Source: Bacteroidota bacterium (GTDB lineage: Bacteria > Bacteroidota > Bacteroidia > Chitinophagales > UBA2359). From it: a DNA stretch of 15,133 nt. Position numbers and translations under genes: made by a program. The first letter of the stretch is position 1; each line of letters starts with the position of its first letter. The DNA lies in assembly GCA_020629895.1 (NCBI GenBank), contig JAHDCM010000025.1:1-15133 (forward strand), written 5' to 3'. The notes below the pieces were generated by a model that had not been told where the DNA came from, did no database searches, and saw nothing but the letters and a program-made list of their open reading frames with translations. This document shows positions 1 through 7,998 of the stretch, piece after piece.

Positions 1-39
1 GACCTATTCAAAACAAAATATTCTAAACCAACCATCACC

Positions 40-3000
40 ATGTTCAAAGAATTTTTTCTATTCGAATTAAAATACAGGCTCAAACAGCCCATGATATACG
101 TCTTCTTTGGCATCATCTTCTTACTCGTTTTTGGGGCAGTTACTAGCGACCAAATACAACTTGGAGGAGCTATTGGAAGTGTCTATAAAAATGCCCCTCA
201 TATTATTACCCGATTTTCTGTACTACTCTCTATTTTAGGATTGATGATCGTAGCCGCCTTTATGAATACCAGTGCCTTGCGCGACAGTAGTTTTAAATTT
301 GAGCAAATCATGTTTAGCAAGCCCTTGAACAAAAGTGGGTACTTTTTTGGGCGATTTAGTGCCGCAGTTATCGCCACGCTTATTCCTTTTATGGCAATCT
401 CAGCCGCCATTATTGTTGGCTCTATGATGCCCTGGATTGATGCAGCCAGAGTAGGCCCCAACCTACTAGGCGCGCACCTAAATGTATTCCTAACAATCAC
501 CTTCCCCAACATCCTATTTTGTGCGATGTTATTATACGCTGTTGCCACGATCACCCGTAGTTCACTCATCTCATTCCTTTTCGCACTAGGTATTCTTATT
601 GCCTATATCGTAGCAGGAAACCTAATGACTGATCTGGACAATGAAACCTATGCGATTTTATTGGATCCTTTTGCAGCTAGAACTACGGGTATTCTGACAA
701 AATATTGGACGATTGATGACAAAAATACCCTCACCCTACCTCTTACAGGTATGTTCTTACTCAATCGTCTTTTCTGGATTGGTATTGCAAGTATTGTTTT
801 CTTCACTACCTACTTTCGATTCTCTTTTACAGAAAAAAATAAAAAGATTAAGAAGGGGAAAAAGCAAGCAATAACAACTGCCAAACCCTTCTTCTTCCAA
901 GTCATGGAACCTTTACCAAAGGTAAAATTAAACGACACTTTCAGTACACATTTACAGCAATTTTGGCAGCAAACCAAATTAGATTTTTGGGGCATTGTAA
1001 AAAGTAATGCCTTTATTGTATTGATTATCATTGGCATGATCAATATGACCGCCTCATTGGCTTCTAGCACTTCGATGTTTGGTACTACTACACACCCTGT
1101 TACCTATCAAATGGTCAGCATTATACGAGGTTCGCTTTATCTTTTTACGATTGCTATTCTTACTTTTTATAGTGGAGCTTTAGTATGGAAAGAGCGAGAC
1201 AATAAGATGAATGAAATTTGTGATGCCCTCCCCTATCCTACTTGGGTTTCTTGGGCGGCAAAGTTTACTGCTCTCATAGGGCTTCTCCTAATTATACAAG
1301 TATTAGCCATTGGGACAGGAGTCGTAACCCAAGCGATCAAGGGATATACGAACTTTGAACTAGGGGTATATTTCAAAGAGCTTGTTTTGATTGACATTAT
1401 CGCATTTGGGCTATTAGCGATTTTATCTTTATTTATACATGCCGTCATTAACAATAAATACATTGGCTACTTTGCCTTTTTAGTATTTATTATCATCAAT
1501 TTATTTGTATGGCCAGCACTTGATGTAGAAAGTAATATGCTCATCTTTGGTAGTTCTCCTAGCTATCGTTACTCTGATATGAATGGCTTTGGTCCCTCCT
1601 TACTAGGACTCATCTGGTTTAATATTTACTGGATATTCTTTGGGTTGATCCTCACCCTCATTGGGCTTGCTTTTTGGGTACGTGGTAAAGGTTCCAATTT
1701 TGGGCAGCGTGTGCAGGTTGCCAAACAAAGATTAAAGTCAAATTACAAACTAGCAACAGTTGCTTCAGTGACACTGTGGCTACTTACCGCAGGCTTTGTG
1801 TACTATAATACACAAATAAAAAACACCTACGATACCAGTGAAGAACAACGGATGATCTTATCGGAATACGAAAAACGCTATAAAAAGTATGAAGGCATTC
1901 CTCAACCACGTATTGTAGATGCCAAATACAATATTGACCTCTATCCTGAAAAACGAGATTTGAATGCAAAGATGGAATTAACCATTCGCAACAAAACAAA
2001 TGAAGCCATCGACTCTATCCACATCTTATATGGAGATGATTTCGACATGCAAATTGATATTCCTAACAGCAAATTAGCGATGGAAGATAAGGATCATGGG
2101 TATTATATCTATACCCTGAGTCAGTCTATGCAGCCAGGTGATGAAATGGTGATGAAAGTACAAGCAGATTATATCAGTAAAGGTTTTGAAAACCAAACCC
2201 CACTCACCTCCATCGTTAAAAATGGCAGTTTCTTTAATAATAGTACCATCATGCCCCAAATTGGTTATCAAGCAAATGCAGAAATAAGTCAGAAGTCGGA
2301 TCGTAAAAAACACGACTTAAACCCAAAAGATCGGTTCCCCAAATTAGAACACAATTGTAGTAAGGCCTGTATGAATACCTATATCAGTAATAACTCCGAT
2401 TGGGTGACAGTCGAATCAACTATCACGACTAGTGCCGATCAAATTGCCATTGCACCTGGACGATTGGTGAGTGAAAAGACAACAGGCGACCGTCGTACCT
2501 TTCACTACAAAGTAGATCACCCCGTACTTAATTTCTACTCTTTTATTTCGGCTAGGTACGAAGTAAAACGCGATAAATGGAATGATGTAGACCTAGAGGT
2601 ATATTACCACAAAGGACACGAATACAATGTGGACAAAATGATCAACTCTTTGGGCAAATCACTCGATTATTTTACCCAACACTTTGGCCCATACACCCAC
2701 GAACAAGCACGCATTATTGAGTTTCCTCGTTATGCCTCTTTCGCACAGGCATTCCCAGGCACCATGCCTTACTCGGAAGGAATTGGGTTTATTGCCAACC
2801 TCGAAAGTGAAGAAGATATTGACTATGTAACTTATGTGGTAGCACACGAAATGGCACATCAATGGTGGGCGCACCAAGTAATAGGATCGGAAATGCAAGG
2901 AGCTACGTTATTCTCAGAAAGCTTTGCCCAATACTCGGCATTGATGGTCATGGAGAAAATGTATGGAAAGGACAAAATGAAACAATTCTTACGCTACGAA

Positions 3001-3630
3001 ATGGATCGTTATTTACGTGGTCGTGGTCAAGAATTGGAAAAAGAAATGCCCCTTATTCGAAATGAAAACCAACCTTATATCCACTATCGAAAAGGGAGTG
3101 TCGTGCTTTACGCACTCAAAGAGTTTATAGGCGAAGAAACTATGAATCTTGCCATGCGCAACTTCTTGGAAGAATATAAATTTCAAGAGCCTCCCTACCC
3201 GACTAGCTTGGATGTGATGCGCCACTTTAGAGCCGTCACTCCCGACTCACTCCAGTATCTACTCACCGATATGATGGAGGACATTACCCTCTTTGGTAAC
3301 CGCGTTGAAAGTACCAGTTATGAAAAAATTGCGGAGAATCAGTACAAGGTACAATTGAAAGTCATTGCGGAAAAATATAGAGCCGATACATTGGGTAAGG
3401 AAACACCTATTGCCATCAATGACTGGATTGATATAGGCGTATATGCCAAACCTGAAGAAGGGAAAAAATATGGTAAGCCACTTTATATCAAACGAGAAAA
3501 AATCAACCAAAAAGAGCAGACCTTCGAAATCATCGTCAATGAGAAGCCTTATGAAGCAGGTATTGACCCCAATCACTTATTGATTGATCGAATGCCAAGT
3601 GATAATGTAAAGCGGTGTAAGGAAGGATAA
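40..3630 (+). CDS. ABC-2 type permease fused to an M1-family zinc aminopeptidase
   Basis: This 1196-residue membrane protein combines an ABC exporter permease with a metallopeptidase. Residues 1 to about 560 hold two hydrophobic blocks, about 1-265 and 310-560, each with several transmembrane segments as in ABC-2 permeases and separated by a basic linker. A further membrane segment at about 571-590 leads into a large soluble domain (about 620-1196) that should be periplasmic. This domain carries the M1 zinc site H936-E937-x-x-H940 with the third ligand E960 in LSES-like context, a GAMEN-like stretch PGTMPYSEG at 906-914, and Y1016-R-K-G, matching the usual catalytic tyrosine region. The spacing from H940 to E960 is 19 residues, one more than in classical M1 enzymes. 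The length and start MFKEFF fit this Bacteroidota fusion family. A stop at 24-26 in another frame may end an upstream gene, plausibly the ATPase (inference). The substrate is unknown. Confidence 0.93.
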   Translation: MFKEFFLFELKYRLKQPMIYVFFGIIFLLVFGAVTSDQIQLGGAIGSVYKNAPHIITRFSVLLSILGLMIVAAFMNTSALRDSSFKFEQIMFSKPLNKSGYFFGRFSAAVIATLIPFMAISAAIIVGSMMPWIDAARVGPNLLGAHLNVFLTITFPNILFCAMLLYAVATITRSSLISFLFALGILIAYIVAGNLMTDLDNETYAILLDPFAARTTGILTKYWTIDDKNTLTLPLTGMFLLNRLFWIGIASIVFFTTYFRFSFTEKNKKIKKGKKQAITTAKPFFFQVMEPLPKVKLNDTFSTHLQQFWQQTKLDFWGIVKSNAFIVLIIIGMINMTASLASSTSMFGTTTHPVTYQMVSIIRGSLYLFTIAILTFYSGALVWKERDNKMNEICDALPYPTWVSWAAKFTALIGLLLIIQVLAIGTGVVTQAIKGYTNFELGVYFKELVLIDIIAFGLLAILSLFIHAVINNKYIGYFAFLVFIIINLFVWPALDVESNMLIFGSSPSYRYSDMNGFGPSLLGLIWFNIYWIFFGLILTLIGLAFWVRGKGSNFGQRVQVAKQRLKSNYKLATVASVTLWLLTAGFVYYNTQIKNTYDTSEEQRMILSEYEKRYKKYEGIPQPRIVDAKYNIDLYPEKRDLNAKMELTIRNKTNEAIDSIHILYGDDFDMQIDIPNSKLAMEDKDHGYYIYTLSQSMQPGDEMVMKVQADYISKGFENQTPLTSIVKNGSFFNNSTIMPQIGYQANAEISQKSDRKKHDLNPKDRFPKLEHNCSKACMNTYISNNSDWVTVESTITTSADQIAIAPGRLVSEKTTGDRRTFHYKVDHPVLNFYSFISARYEVKRDKWNDVDLEVYYHKGHEYNVDKMINSLGKSLDYFTQHFGPYTHEQARIIEFPRYASFAQAFPGTMPYSEGIGFIANLESEEDIDYVTYVVAHEMAHQWWAHQVIGSEMQGATLFSESFAQYSALMVMEKMYGKDKMKQFLRYEMDRYLRGRGQELEKEMPLIRNENQPYIHYRKGSVVLYALKEFIGEETMNLAMRNFLEEYKFQEPPYPTSLDVMRHFRAVTPDSLQYLLTDMMEDITLFGNRVESTSYEKIAENQYKVQLKVIAEKYRADTLGKETPIAINDWIDIGVYAKPEEGKKYGKPLYIKREKINQKEQTFEIIVNEKPYEAGIDPNHLLIDRMPSDNVKRCKEG

Positions 3631-3640
3631 ACAACCGAGG

Positions 3641-3675
3641 ATTGAACGATTAACGTCAGACGATAATCGTTCAAT
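3641..3675. repeat. 35-bp near-perfect palindrome (AACGAT/ATCGTT family)
   Basis: Two 17-nt arms flank one central base, with a single A/A mismatch; the outer 12 bases (ATTGAACGATTA against TAATCGTTCAAT) match perfectly. It begins 10 bp after the stop of the permease/peptidase gene and ends 13 bp before repeat element A. A related palindrome sits just before element C (10367-10409), and the two share the 14-mer ATCGTTCAATCGTT. It may act as a 3'-end hairpin or be a small REP-like repeat; the sequence does not decide. Confidence 0.75.
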
Positions 3676-3688
3676 CGTTGATCGTTTT

Positions 3689-3905
3689 GCGTAAAGGATA
3701 GAGGCGGAAGATTGCTGAAGTAGAAACTTTGTGAAGCTTCGACTAGCAGGGCTGACAGAGGAAGACACTGCTAGGCGAGTAGCTGAACTAGTTTTCTACA
3801 AAGCAACTATTAGCCGAAAGCCTGACCGACACAAAAAAGCGCAATAGTAGAGCCACAAGATTTTGTAGCTACTGCTATTGCGCTTTTTTTGTGGGGGATA
3901 CGCCC
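3689..3905 (+). repeat. Dispersed structured intergenic element, copy A
   Basis: This 217-bp element is one of three related copies in the window (also 7999-8217 and 10413-10618). Its ends pair: GCGTA at 3689-3693 with TACGC at 3899-3903, where the other copies have GCGTG/CACGC. Inside, nested helices can form: TTGCT (3712-3716) with AGCAA (3802-3806); GTAGAAACT (3720-3728) with AGTTTTCTAC (3790-3799, one bulge); AGCT (3735-3738) with AGCT (3781-3784); and CTAGCAG (3743-3749) with CTGCTAG (3768-3774). The last closes an 18-nt loop almost identical in all copies. A long hairpin follows at 3830-3893. The element lies between the permease/peptidase gene and the TPR gene and contains no credible ORF. 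It could be a structured RNA gene or a structured DNA repeat. Confidence 0.8.
3830..3893. terminator. Long hairpin with T-run, likely two-way terminator (3' arm of element A)
   Basis: The left arm at 3830-3850 (CACAAAAAAGCGC...) pairs with 3872-3893, with one A bulge and one G-T wobble. An inner AGC/GCT extension and a small ACAA/TTGT stem cap it. On the + strand the GC-containing stem runs into seven T (3884-3890), and the A-run on the other side gives the mirror arrangement for the - strand. It would end transcripts of the permease/peptidase gene. Confidence 0.6.
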
Positions 3906-3922
3906 AAAAATTTATATTTTTG
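3888..3922 (+). promoter_or_regulatory. Candidate Bacteroidota promoter for the TPR lipoprotein gene
   Basis: TTTG at 3888-3891 and TATTTTTG at 3915-3922 match the -33 TTTG and -7 TAnnTTTG consensus, with a 23-nt spacer at the long end of the accepted range. The -7 box ends only 5 nt before the ATG at 3928, so a transcript from here would be almost or fully leaderless. The -33 motif lies inside the T-run of the element A hairpin. This is consensus matching only. Confidence 0.35.
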
Positions 3923-3927
3923 CAGCC

Positions 3928-4983
3928 ATGTATAAGCAAGTCACACAATACATTTATATATTTGCGCTTCTTTTGGGTGCGACCTTATTTTTTCCTGCCT
4001 GTAATGGAGGCAAAAATACCAATCACAACCCTGAAGTGGAAGGCACTGATACAACGCAAGTGAGCGATTCACCTTTTACTGAATCCGCCGAAATAAAGCT
4101 ATTATCAGAACAAATTGCCAAAGATAGCAGTAATGCCGAATTGTTCTTCACCCGTGCCAATATGTACATTCGAGAAAATAATCTGGAAAAAGCTGCCGTA
4201 GACTTTGCCGATGCTATCTTACTCGACTCGACCAATGCGAGTTATTACCTTGCAATGGCAGACATGTACTTTCAAGCTAAAGAACTCATTCCAAGCATCC
4301 GCATTTTGGAAGCAGGAAACAAGCATGTACCCAACCATCCTGACATTCAATTGTTTTTAGGAAAAACTTATTTCTATGGACAGAAGTATGATGATGCCCA
4401 ACAATTATTGGAAGGATTAGCTGAAAAGGAGAAAGAAAATGCATCCGCCTATTTTTGGTTAGGCATGTTGCATTATGACAAAAAAGAACCTAAAAAAGCG
4501 ATTATACAGCTGAAAAAAGCGGTGCAGCGTGATGCGGAACTTTACAACGCACAGATGATGTTAGGGAAACTACTGAGCGAGGAAGGAAATGCCGACGCTC
4601 TCAAACATTTTGATGCGTGTTTGCGCATTGATGCAGCGAGTATCGAAGCACATTATGCCAAAGCTCTTTTCTTGCAAAATAGCAACCAAACAGAAGCTGC
4701 CCTCGCCGAATATCAAAAAATTATTATGAAAGACCCACAGTATGCCGATGCGCATTACAATTCGGGTTTTATTCATTTTGAACAAGCTAATTACGAAAAA
4801 GCACGCAGCCATTTTAATATGGCAGTACGCGTTTCGCCTGCATTAGCCAAAGCGTATTATATGCGGGGGCAATGCAGCGAAAAACTAGGCGATAAAGAAG
4901 GGGCAGTGGTCGATTATAAACGCTGTCTCAATTTTGAACCCCAATTTAAGGAGGCAATAGAGGGATTAAATAGAGTAAAATAG
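3928..4983 (+). CDS. Tetratricopeptide-repeat lipoprotein
   Basis: This 351-residue protein starts MYKQVTQYIYIF and has a hydrophobic signal segment ending in a lipobox-like F22-P23-A24-C25, so it is probably lipidated on C25 and anchored in a membrane. A low-complexity Thr/Ser/Glu linker follows, then eight consecutive 34-residue TPR units fill the rest, the first beginning near AELFFTRANMY and the last ending near CLNFEPQF. TPR units bind partner proteins; no catalytic domain is present. I chose ATG 3928 rather than an in-frame TTG at 3889, because the latter lies inside the hairpin of element A and would put 13 residues ahead of a normal lipoprotein signal. The gene stands alone between element A and thrS. 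The partner and role are not identifiable from sequence. Confidence 0.88.
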   Translation: MYKQVTQYIYIFALLLGATLFFPACNGGKNTNHNPEVEGTDTTQVSDSPFTESAEIKLLSEQIAKDSSNAELFFTRANMYIRENNLEKAAVDFADAILLDSTNASYYLAMADMYFQAKELIPSIRILEAGNKHVPNHPDIQLFLGKTYFYGQKYDDAQQLLEGLAEKEKENASAYFWLGMLHYDKKEPKKAIIQLKKAVQRDAELYNAQMMLGKLLSEEGNADALKHFDACLRIDAASIEAHYAKALFLQNSNQTEAALAEYQKIIMKDPQYADAHYNSGFIHFEQANYEKARSHFNMAVRVSPALAKAYYMRGQCSEKLGDKEGAVVDYKRCLNFEPQFKEAIEGLNRVK

Positions 4984-4987
4984 TTCA

Positions 4988-5018
4988 TTTGAATAAACGA
5001 TAAAAAAGGCTATGTTTA
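4988..5018 (+). promoter_or_regulatory. Candidate promoter for thrS
   Basis: TTTG at 4988-4991 and TATGTTTA at 5011-5018 are separated by 19 nt, the favoured spacing for Bacteroidota promoters. The -7 box differs from TAnnTTTG only at its last base. Transcription would begin near 5025, giving a leader of roughly 75 nt before the thrS ATG. This is inferred from the consensus alone. Confidence 0.4.
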
Positions 5019-5041
5019 GTCCATAAAATCGTCTTAAAACC

Positions 5042-5069
5042 TAAATCCTGACACCTGAATCCTAACACC
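5042..5069. repeat. Imperfect 14-bp tandem repeat in the thrS leader
   Basis: TAAATCCTGACACC (5042-5055) is followed directly by TGAATCCTAACACC (5056-5069), 12 of 14 bases identical. It sits 29 bp before the thrS start, downstream of the promoter candidate, so it would be in the mRNA leader. No function is evident. Confidence 0.6.
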
Positions 5070-5098
5070 TTTTTATTAACACCAAAAACACAAGTGCT

Positions 5099-7021
5099 AT
5101 GGTCAACATTACTTTTCCCGATGGTAATGTCCGCCAGTACGAAGATGGAATTACAGGCATGGCAATTGCCAAATCCATCAGTAACAGTCTGGCCAAAAAA
5201 GTATTGTCAATCAAAATAAATGATGAAGTATGGGATGCGACCCGTGAGATTCACACGGACGCCTCTGTACGCTTTCTAACCTGGGACGATACCGAAGGGA
5301 AAACGACCTTTTGGCACTCTTCTGCCCACTTATTGGCAGAAGCTCTCCAAGCCCTTTACCCAGGTGTTCAATTCACCATTGGGCCTGCAATCGGGGAAGG
5401 CTTCTACTATGATGTAGATTTAGGAGATCGTTCTATTAGCTCAGAAGATTTTGCAAAAATCGAGAAGAAAATGCTCGAATTAGCAAAGCAAAAAAACACC
5501 TTCGAGCGTAGCGACATTTCCAAAGCCGAAGCCCTTGCCCATTATGAAAAAATTGGTAATAAATATAAAGTCGAACTCATTGAAGGCTTAGAAGATGGAG
5601 ACATTACCTTTTACCAACAAGGCGATTTTGTAGACCTTTGTAAAGGGCCACATATTCCGCATACAAGTTTGGTAAAAGCTGTCAAACTCACCAATGTAGC
5701 AGGTGCCTACTGGCGCGGCGATGAAAAACGAGAGCAATTGACACGTATTTATGGCGTCAGTTTCCCCAAAGCCAACCTACTCGAAGAATATGTTCACCGT
5801 ATTGAAGAGGCCAAGAAACGAGATCATCGCAAAATTGGGCAGCAATTGGGCTTATTTGCCTTTTCTGAAAGAGTTGGTTCAGGACTCCCTTTGTGGCTAC
5901 CTAAAGGAACTAAATTGCGTAATATTCTTCAAGACTTTTTGATGGATGAACAGCGCAAACAAGGCTACCAGATGGTCATGACTCCACATATTGGAAGGAA
6001 AGAATTATATGTCACTTCTGGACACTTCGCCAAATATGGAGAAGATTCTTTTCAGCCAATCAATACGCCCAAAGAAGGAGAAGTATATTTGTTGAAACCC
6101 ATGAACTGTCCGCATCACTGTGAAATTTATAAGACAAATCCGTGGTCTTATCGTGATTTGCCTGTAAGACTTGCCGAATTTGGTACCGTGTATCGCTACG
6201 AGCAAAGCGGAGAGTTGAACGGTTTACTTCGTGTACGTGGCTTCACCCAAGATGATGCACATCTTTTCTGTATGCCCGAACAATTGGCCGATGAGTTTAA
6301 GGCGGTCATTGACTTAGTGGTACTCGTATTTACTAAATTAGGATTTAGTGACTTTACCGCCCAAGTATCGCTTCGCGACCAAGAAAATAGAGCGAAGTAT
6401 ATTGGTTCGGAGGAGAATTGGGAAAAAGCAGAGCAGGCAATTATTGATGCGGCTAAAGAAAAAGGCTTAAAAACAGTGATCGAATATGGAGAAGCTGCCT
6501 TCTATGGCCCGAAACTTGATTTTATGGTGAAAGATGCGCTTGGTCGTTCTTGGCAGTTAGGAACCATTCAGGTAGATTATAGCCTTCCTGAACGTTTCGA
6601 ACTCGAATATACAGGTGCCGATAACCAAAAACATCGTCCCGTGATGATTCATCGTGCGCCCTTTGGTTCTTTTGAGCGATTTATTGCCGTATTGATCGAA
6701 AATAGTGCGGGTAATTTCCCTCTTTGGTTAGCTCCAGAACAAGTTGCCATCTTGCCAATTAGTGATAAATTTTCTCCTTATGCCGATCAAATTTTGAAGC
6801 AATTGCAAGAAAAAGGATTCCGCGCATCGGTCGATTATCGCTCCGAAAAAATTGGACGTAAAATCCGCGATGCCTCTATGCAAAAAATACCTTATCAGTT
6901 AGTCGTTGGAGAAAAAGAGGCCAATGAAGGTTTGGTTGCCGTGCGCAGACATGGCGAAGGAGACCGAGGAACTGTAAATATGGATGATTTATTTGCCATG
7001 ATGCAGGCAGAATTGAACTAA
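5099..7021 (+). CDS. thrS: Threonine--tRNA ligase
   Basis: This cytoplasmic enzyme charges tRNA-Thr with threonine using ATP and clears mis-charged serine. At 640 residues it has the full bacterial length. The order is: an N-terminal TGS domain (about 1-62), an editing domain with H73-x3-H77 and C181-x3-H185, a class II catalytic core (about 245-535) and an anticodon-binding domain (about 545-640). The zinc ligands that recognise threonine are visible as C337 (MNCPHH), H388 (DDAHLF) and H518 (MIHRAPFGSFERF). Class II motif 2 is seen around FGTVYRYEQSGEL at 361-373. All key residues are intact. It is followed by infC after 271 bp, a common pairing, though here with a long structured gap. A promoter candidate lies at 4988-5018. 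Confidence 0.98.
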   Translation: MVNITFPDGNVRQYEDGITGMAIAKSISNSLAKKVLSIKINDEVWDATREIHTDASVRFLTWDDTEGKTTFWHSSAHLLAEALQALYPGVQFTIGPAIGEGFYYDVDLGDRSISSEDFAKIEKKMLELAKQKNTFERSDISKAEALAHYEKIGNKYKVELIEGLEDGDITFYQQGDFVDLCKGPHIPHTSLVKAVKLTNVAGAYWRGDEKREQLTRIYGVSFPKANLLEEYVHRIEEAKKRDHRKIGQQLGLFAFSERVGSGLPLWLPKGTKLRNILQDFLMDEQRKQGYQMVMTPHIGRKELYVTSGHFAKYGEDSFQPINTPKEGEVYLLKPMNCPHHCEIYKTNPWSYRDLPVRLAEFGTVYRYEQSGELNGLLRVRGFTQDDAHLFCMPEQLADEFKAVIDLVVLVFTKLGFSDFTAQVSLRDQENRAKYIGSEENWEKAEQAIIDAAKEKGLKTVIEYGEAAFYGPKLDFMVKDALGRSWQLGTIQVDYSLPERFELEYTGADNQKHRPVMIHRAPFGSFERFIAVLIENSAGNFPLWLAPEQVAILPISDKFSPYADQILKQLQEKGFRASVDYRSEKIGRKIRDASMQKIPYQLVVGEKEANEGLVAVRRHGEGDRGTVNMDDLFAMMQAELN

Positions 7022-7034
7022 AAAGTTTTATATT

Positions 7035-7072
7035 TACCATTGCTTGGCGAATATTACTGCCAAGTAATGGTA
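7035..7072 (+). terminator. Hairpin after thrS, possible terminator or leader structure
   Basis: TACCATTGCTTGGC (7035-7048) pairs with GCCAAGTAATGGTA (7059-7072) over 14 bp with one G-T wobble and a 10-nt loop, starting 13 bp after the thrS stop. No T-run follows, so it is not a classic intrinsic terminator. A second, AT-only hairpin comes just after it at 7081-7100 (GTAAAAAA/TTTTTTAC). It may stabilise the thrS 3' end. Its right arm is also complementary to a segment just before infC (7262-7270). Confidence 0.5.
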
Positions 7073-7143
7073 TTAATATTGTAAAAAAATCATTTTTTAC
7101 GATAAAAATTGGAAACATTCACTAATTTTCTACCGTTATACAG

Positions 7144-7200
7144 AACTATATACCTTATTTGAAACTTAAATAGATAGGTTCTTAAACGAACCGTATAGTT
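7144..7200 (+). promoter_or_regulatory. Inverted-repeat structure upstream of infC
   Basis: AACTATA (7144-7150) is complementary to TATAGTT (7194-7200). Inside it, GGTTC (7177-7181) pairs with GAACC (7188-7192), and the structure is followed by a short T-run (7199-7203). This could be a folded mRNA leader with a weak terminator, as in attenuation control of translation-factor genes. The helices are short, so the call is tentative. Confidence 0.3.
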
Positions 7201-7239
7201 TTTACATCTCACAATTATACTATTTATAACACTTTTATC

Positions 7240-7269
7240 AGTAATGGCTAAATAGATACATCCATTACT
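7240..7269 (+). promoter_or_regulatory. Leader hairpin just before the infC start
   Basis: AGTAATGG (7240-7247) pairs perfectly with CCATTACT (7262-7269) around a 14-nt loop, ending 23 nt before the TTG start at 7293. The same CCATTACTT segment (7262-7270) is perfectly complementary to AAGTAATGG at 7062-7070 in the hairpin after thrS. The two pairings exclude each other in any thrS-infC read-through transcript. A regulatory role is inference. Confidence 0.4.
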
Positions 7270-7292
7270 TATTATTCATTAAATAATCAAAT

Positions 7293-7949
7293 TTGTCCAG
7301 ACCCAGAAAAAAATTTATTAAGCGTAAACCACGCGAAGAGAAACATCGAATCAATAATCAAATTCGAGTACCTGAAATTAGACTCGTAGGAGATAATATC
7401 GAAGTGGGGATTTATCCTACCCGAAAAGCCCTTCAAATGGCTGAACGAATGGAATTAGACTTGGTAGAAATTGTACCAAAAGCTAAACCACCTGTTTGTA
7501 AAATCATTGATTACAGTAAATTCCTTTACGAAAAGAAGAAAAAGGAAAAAGAAATCAAGGCGAAAACGCAAAAAACAGTCATCAAAGAAATTCGTTTTAG
7601 ACCCAACACGCACGATCACGATTTTGAATTTAAAGCGCGTCATGCAGAACGCTTTTTACAAGAAGGAGCGAAAGTAAAAGCTTGTGTGCAGTTCAAAGGT
7701 CGTACCATCGTATTTAAGGAACGAGGCGAATTATTGTTATTAAAATTTGCCCAACGTCTCGAAGATTTCGGCACGCTTGACCATTTACCCAAAATGGAAG
7801 GTCGTAAAATGTTGGTTTTCTTTAGCCCTAAAAAAGTGGTTAAACCAAAGCCAAAAAAGAAGCCTGAAACTCAAACTCCTCCTAAAGCTAAAGAGGAAAA
7901 GAAAGAAGGAGAGTCCCAAAAGGAAACCCCAAAAGAAGATAAGAATTAA
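7293..7949 (+). CDS. infC: Translation initiation factor IF-3, TTG start
   Basis: IF-3 binds the 30S subunit, keeps it apart from the 50S subunit and checks start-codon/initiator tRNA pairing. The product has 218 residues: a basic N-terminal extension (MSRPRKKFIKRKP), the N domain starting at RINNQIRVPEIRLVGDN, a lysine-rich linker helix (YEKKKKEKEIKAK), the C domain (about 90-178, with IKEIRFRP and HDHDFEFKARHAERFL), and a 35-40-residue Lys/Glu/Pro tail beyond the usual end. The start must be the TTG at 7293: an in-frame stop lies at 7284-7286, and the first in-frame ATG would remove most of the N domain. A rare start codon is well known for infC and allows IF-3 to limit its own synthesis. 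No rpmI or rplT follows; element B begins 50 bp downstream. Confidence 0.95.
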   Translation: MSRPRKKFIKRKPREEKHRINNQIRVPEIRLVGDNIEVGIYPTRKALQMAERMELDLVEIVPKAKPPVCKIIDYSKFLYEKKKKEKEIKAKTQKTVIKEIRFRPNTHDHDFEFKARHAERFLQEGAKVKACVQFKGRTIVFKERGELLLLKFAQRLEDFGTLDHLPKMEGRKMLVFFSPKKVVKPKPKKKPETQTPPKAKEEKKEGESQKETPKEDKN

Positions 7950-7998
7950 TTCTCCCATAGAAGGAAGTACTTTTTAGTTTAGTACATGCTTCTCATTT

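Noticed and set aside
198..3576. Many open frames of 60-120 codons on the - strand opposite the permease/peptidase gene
   Set aside because: They are shadows of a strongly supported coding frame and show no recognisable protein features.
3889..3927. Longer TPR protein starting at TTG 3889
   Set aside because: The extra 13 residues come from the element A hairpin and would sit ahead of a normal lipoprotein signal peptide starting at ATG 3928.
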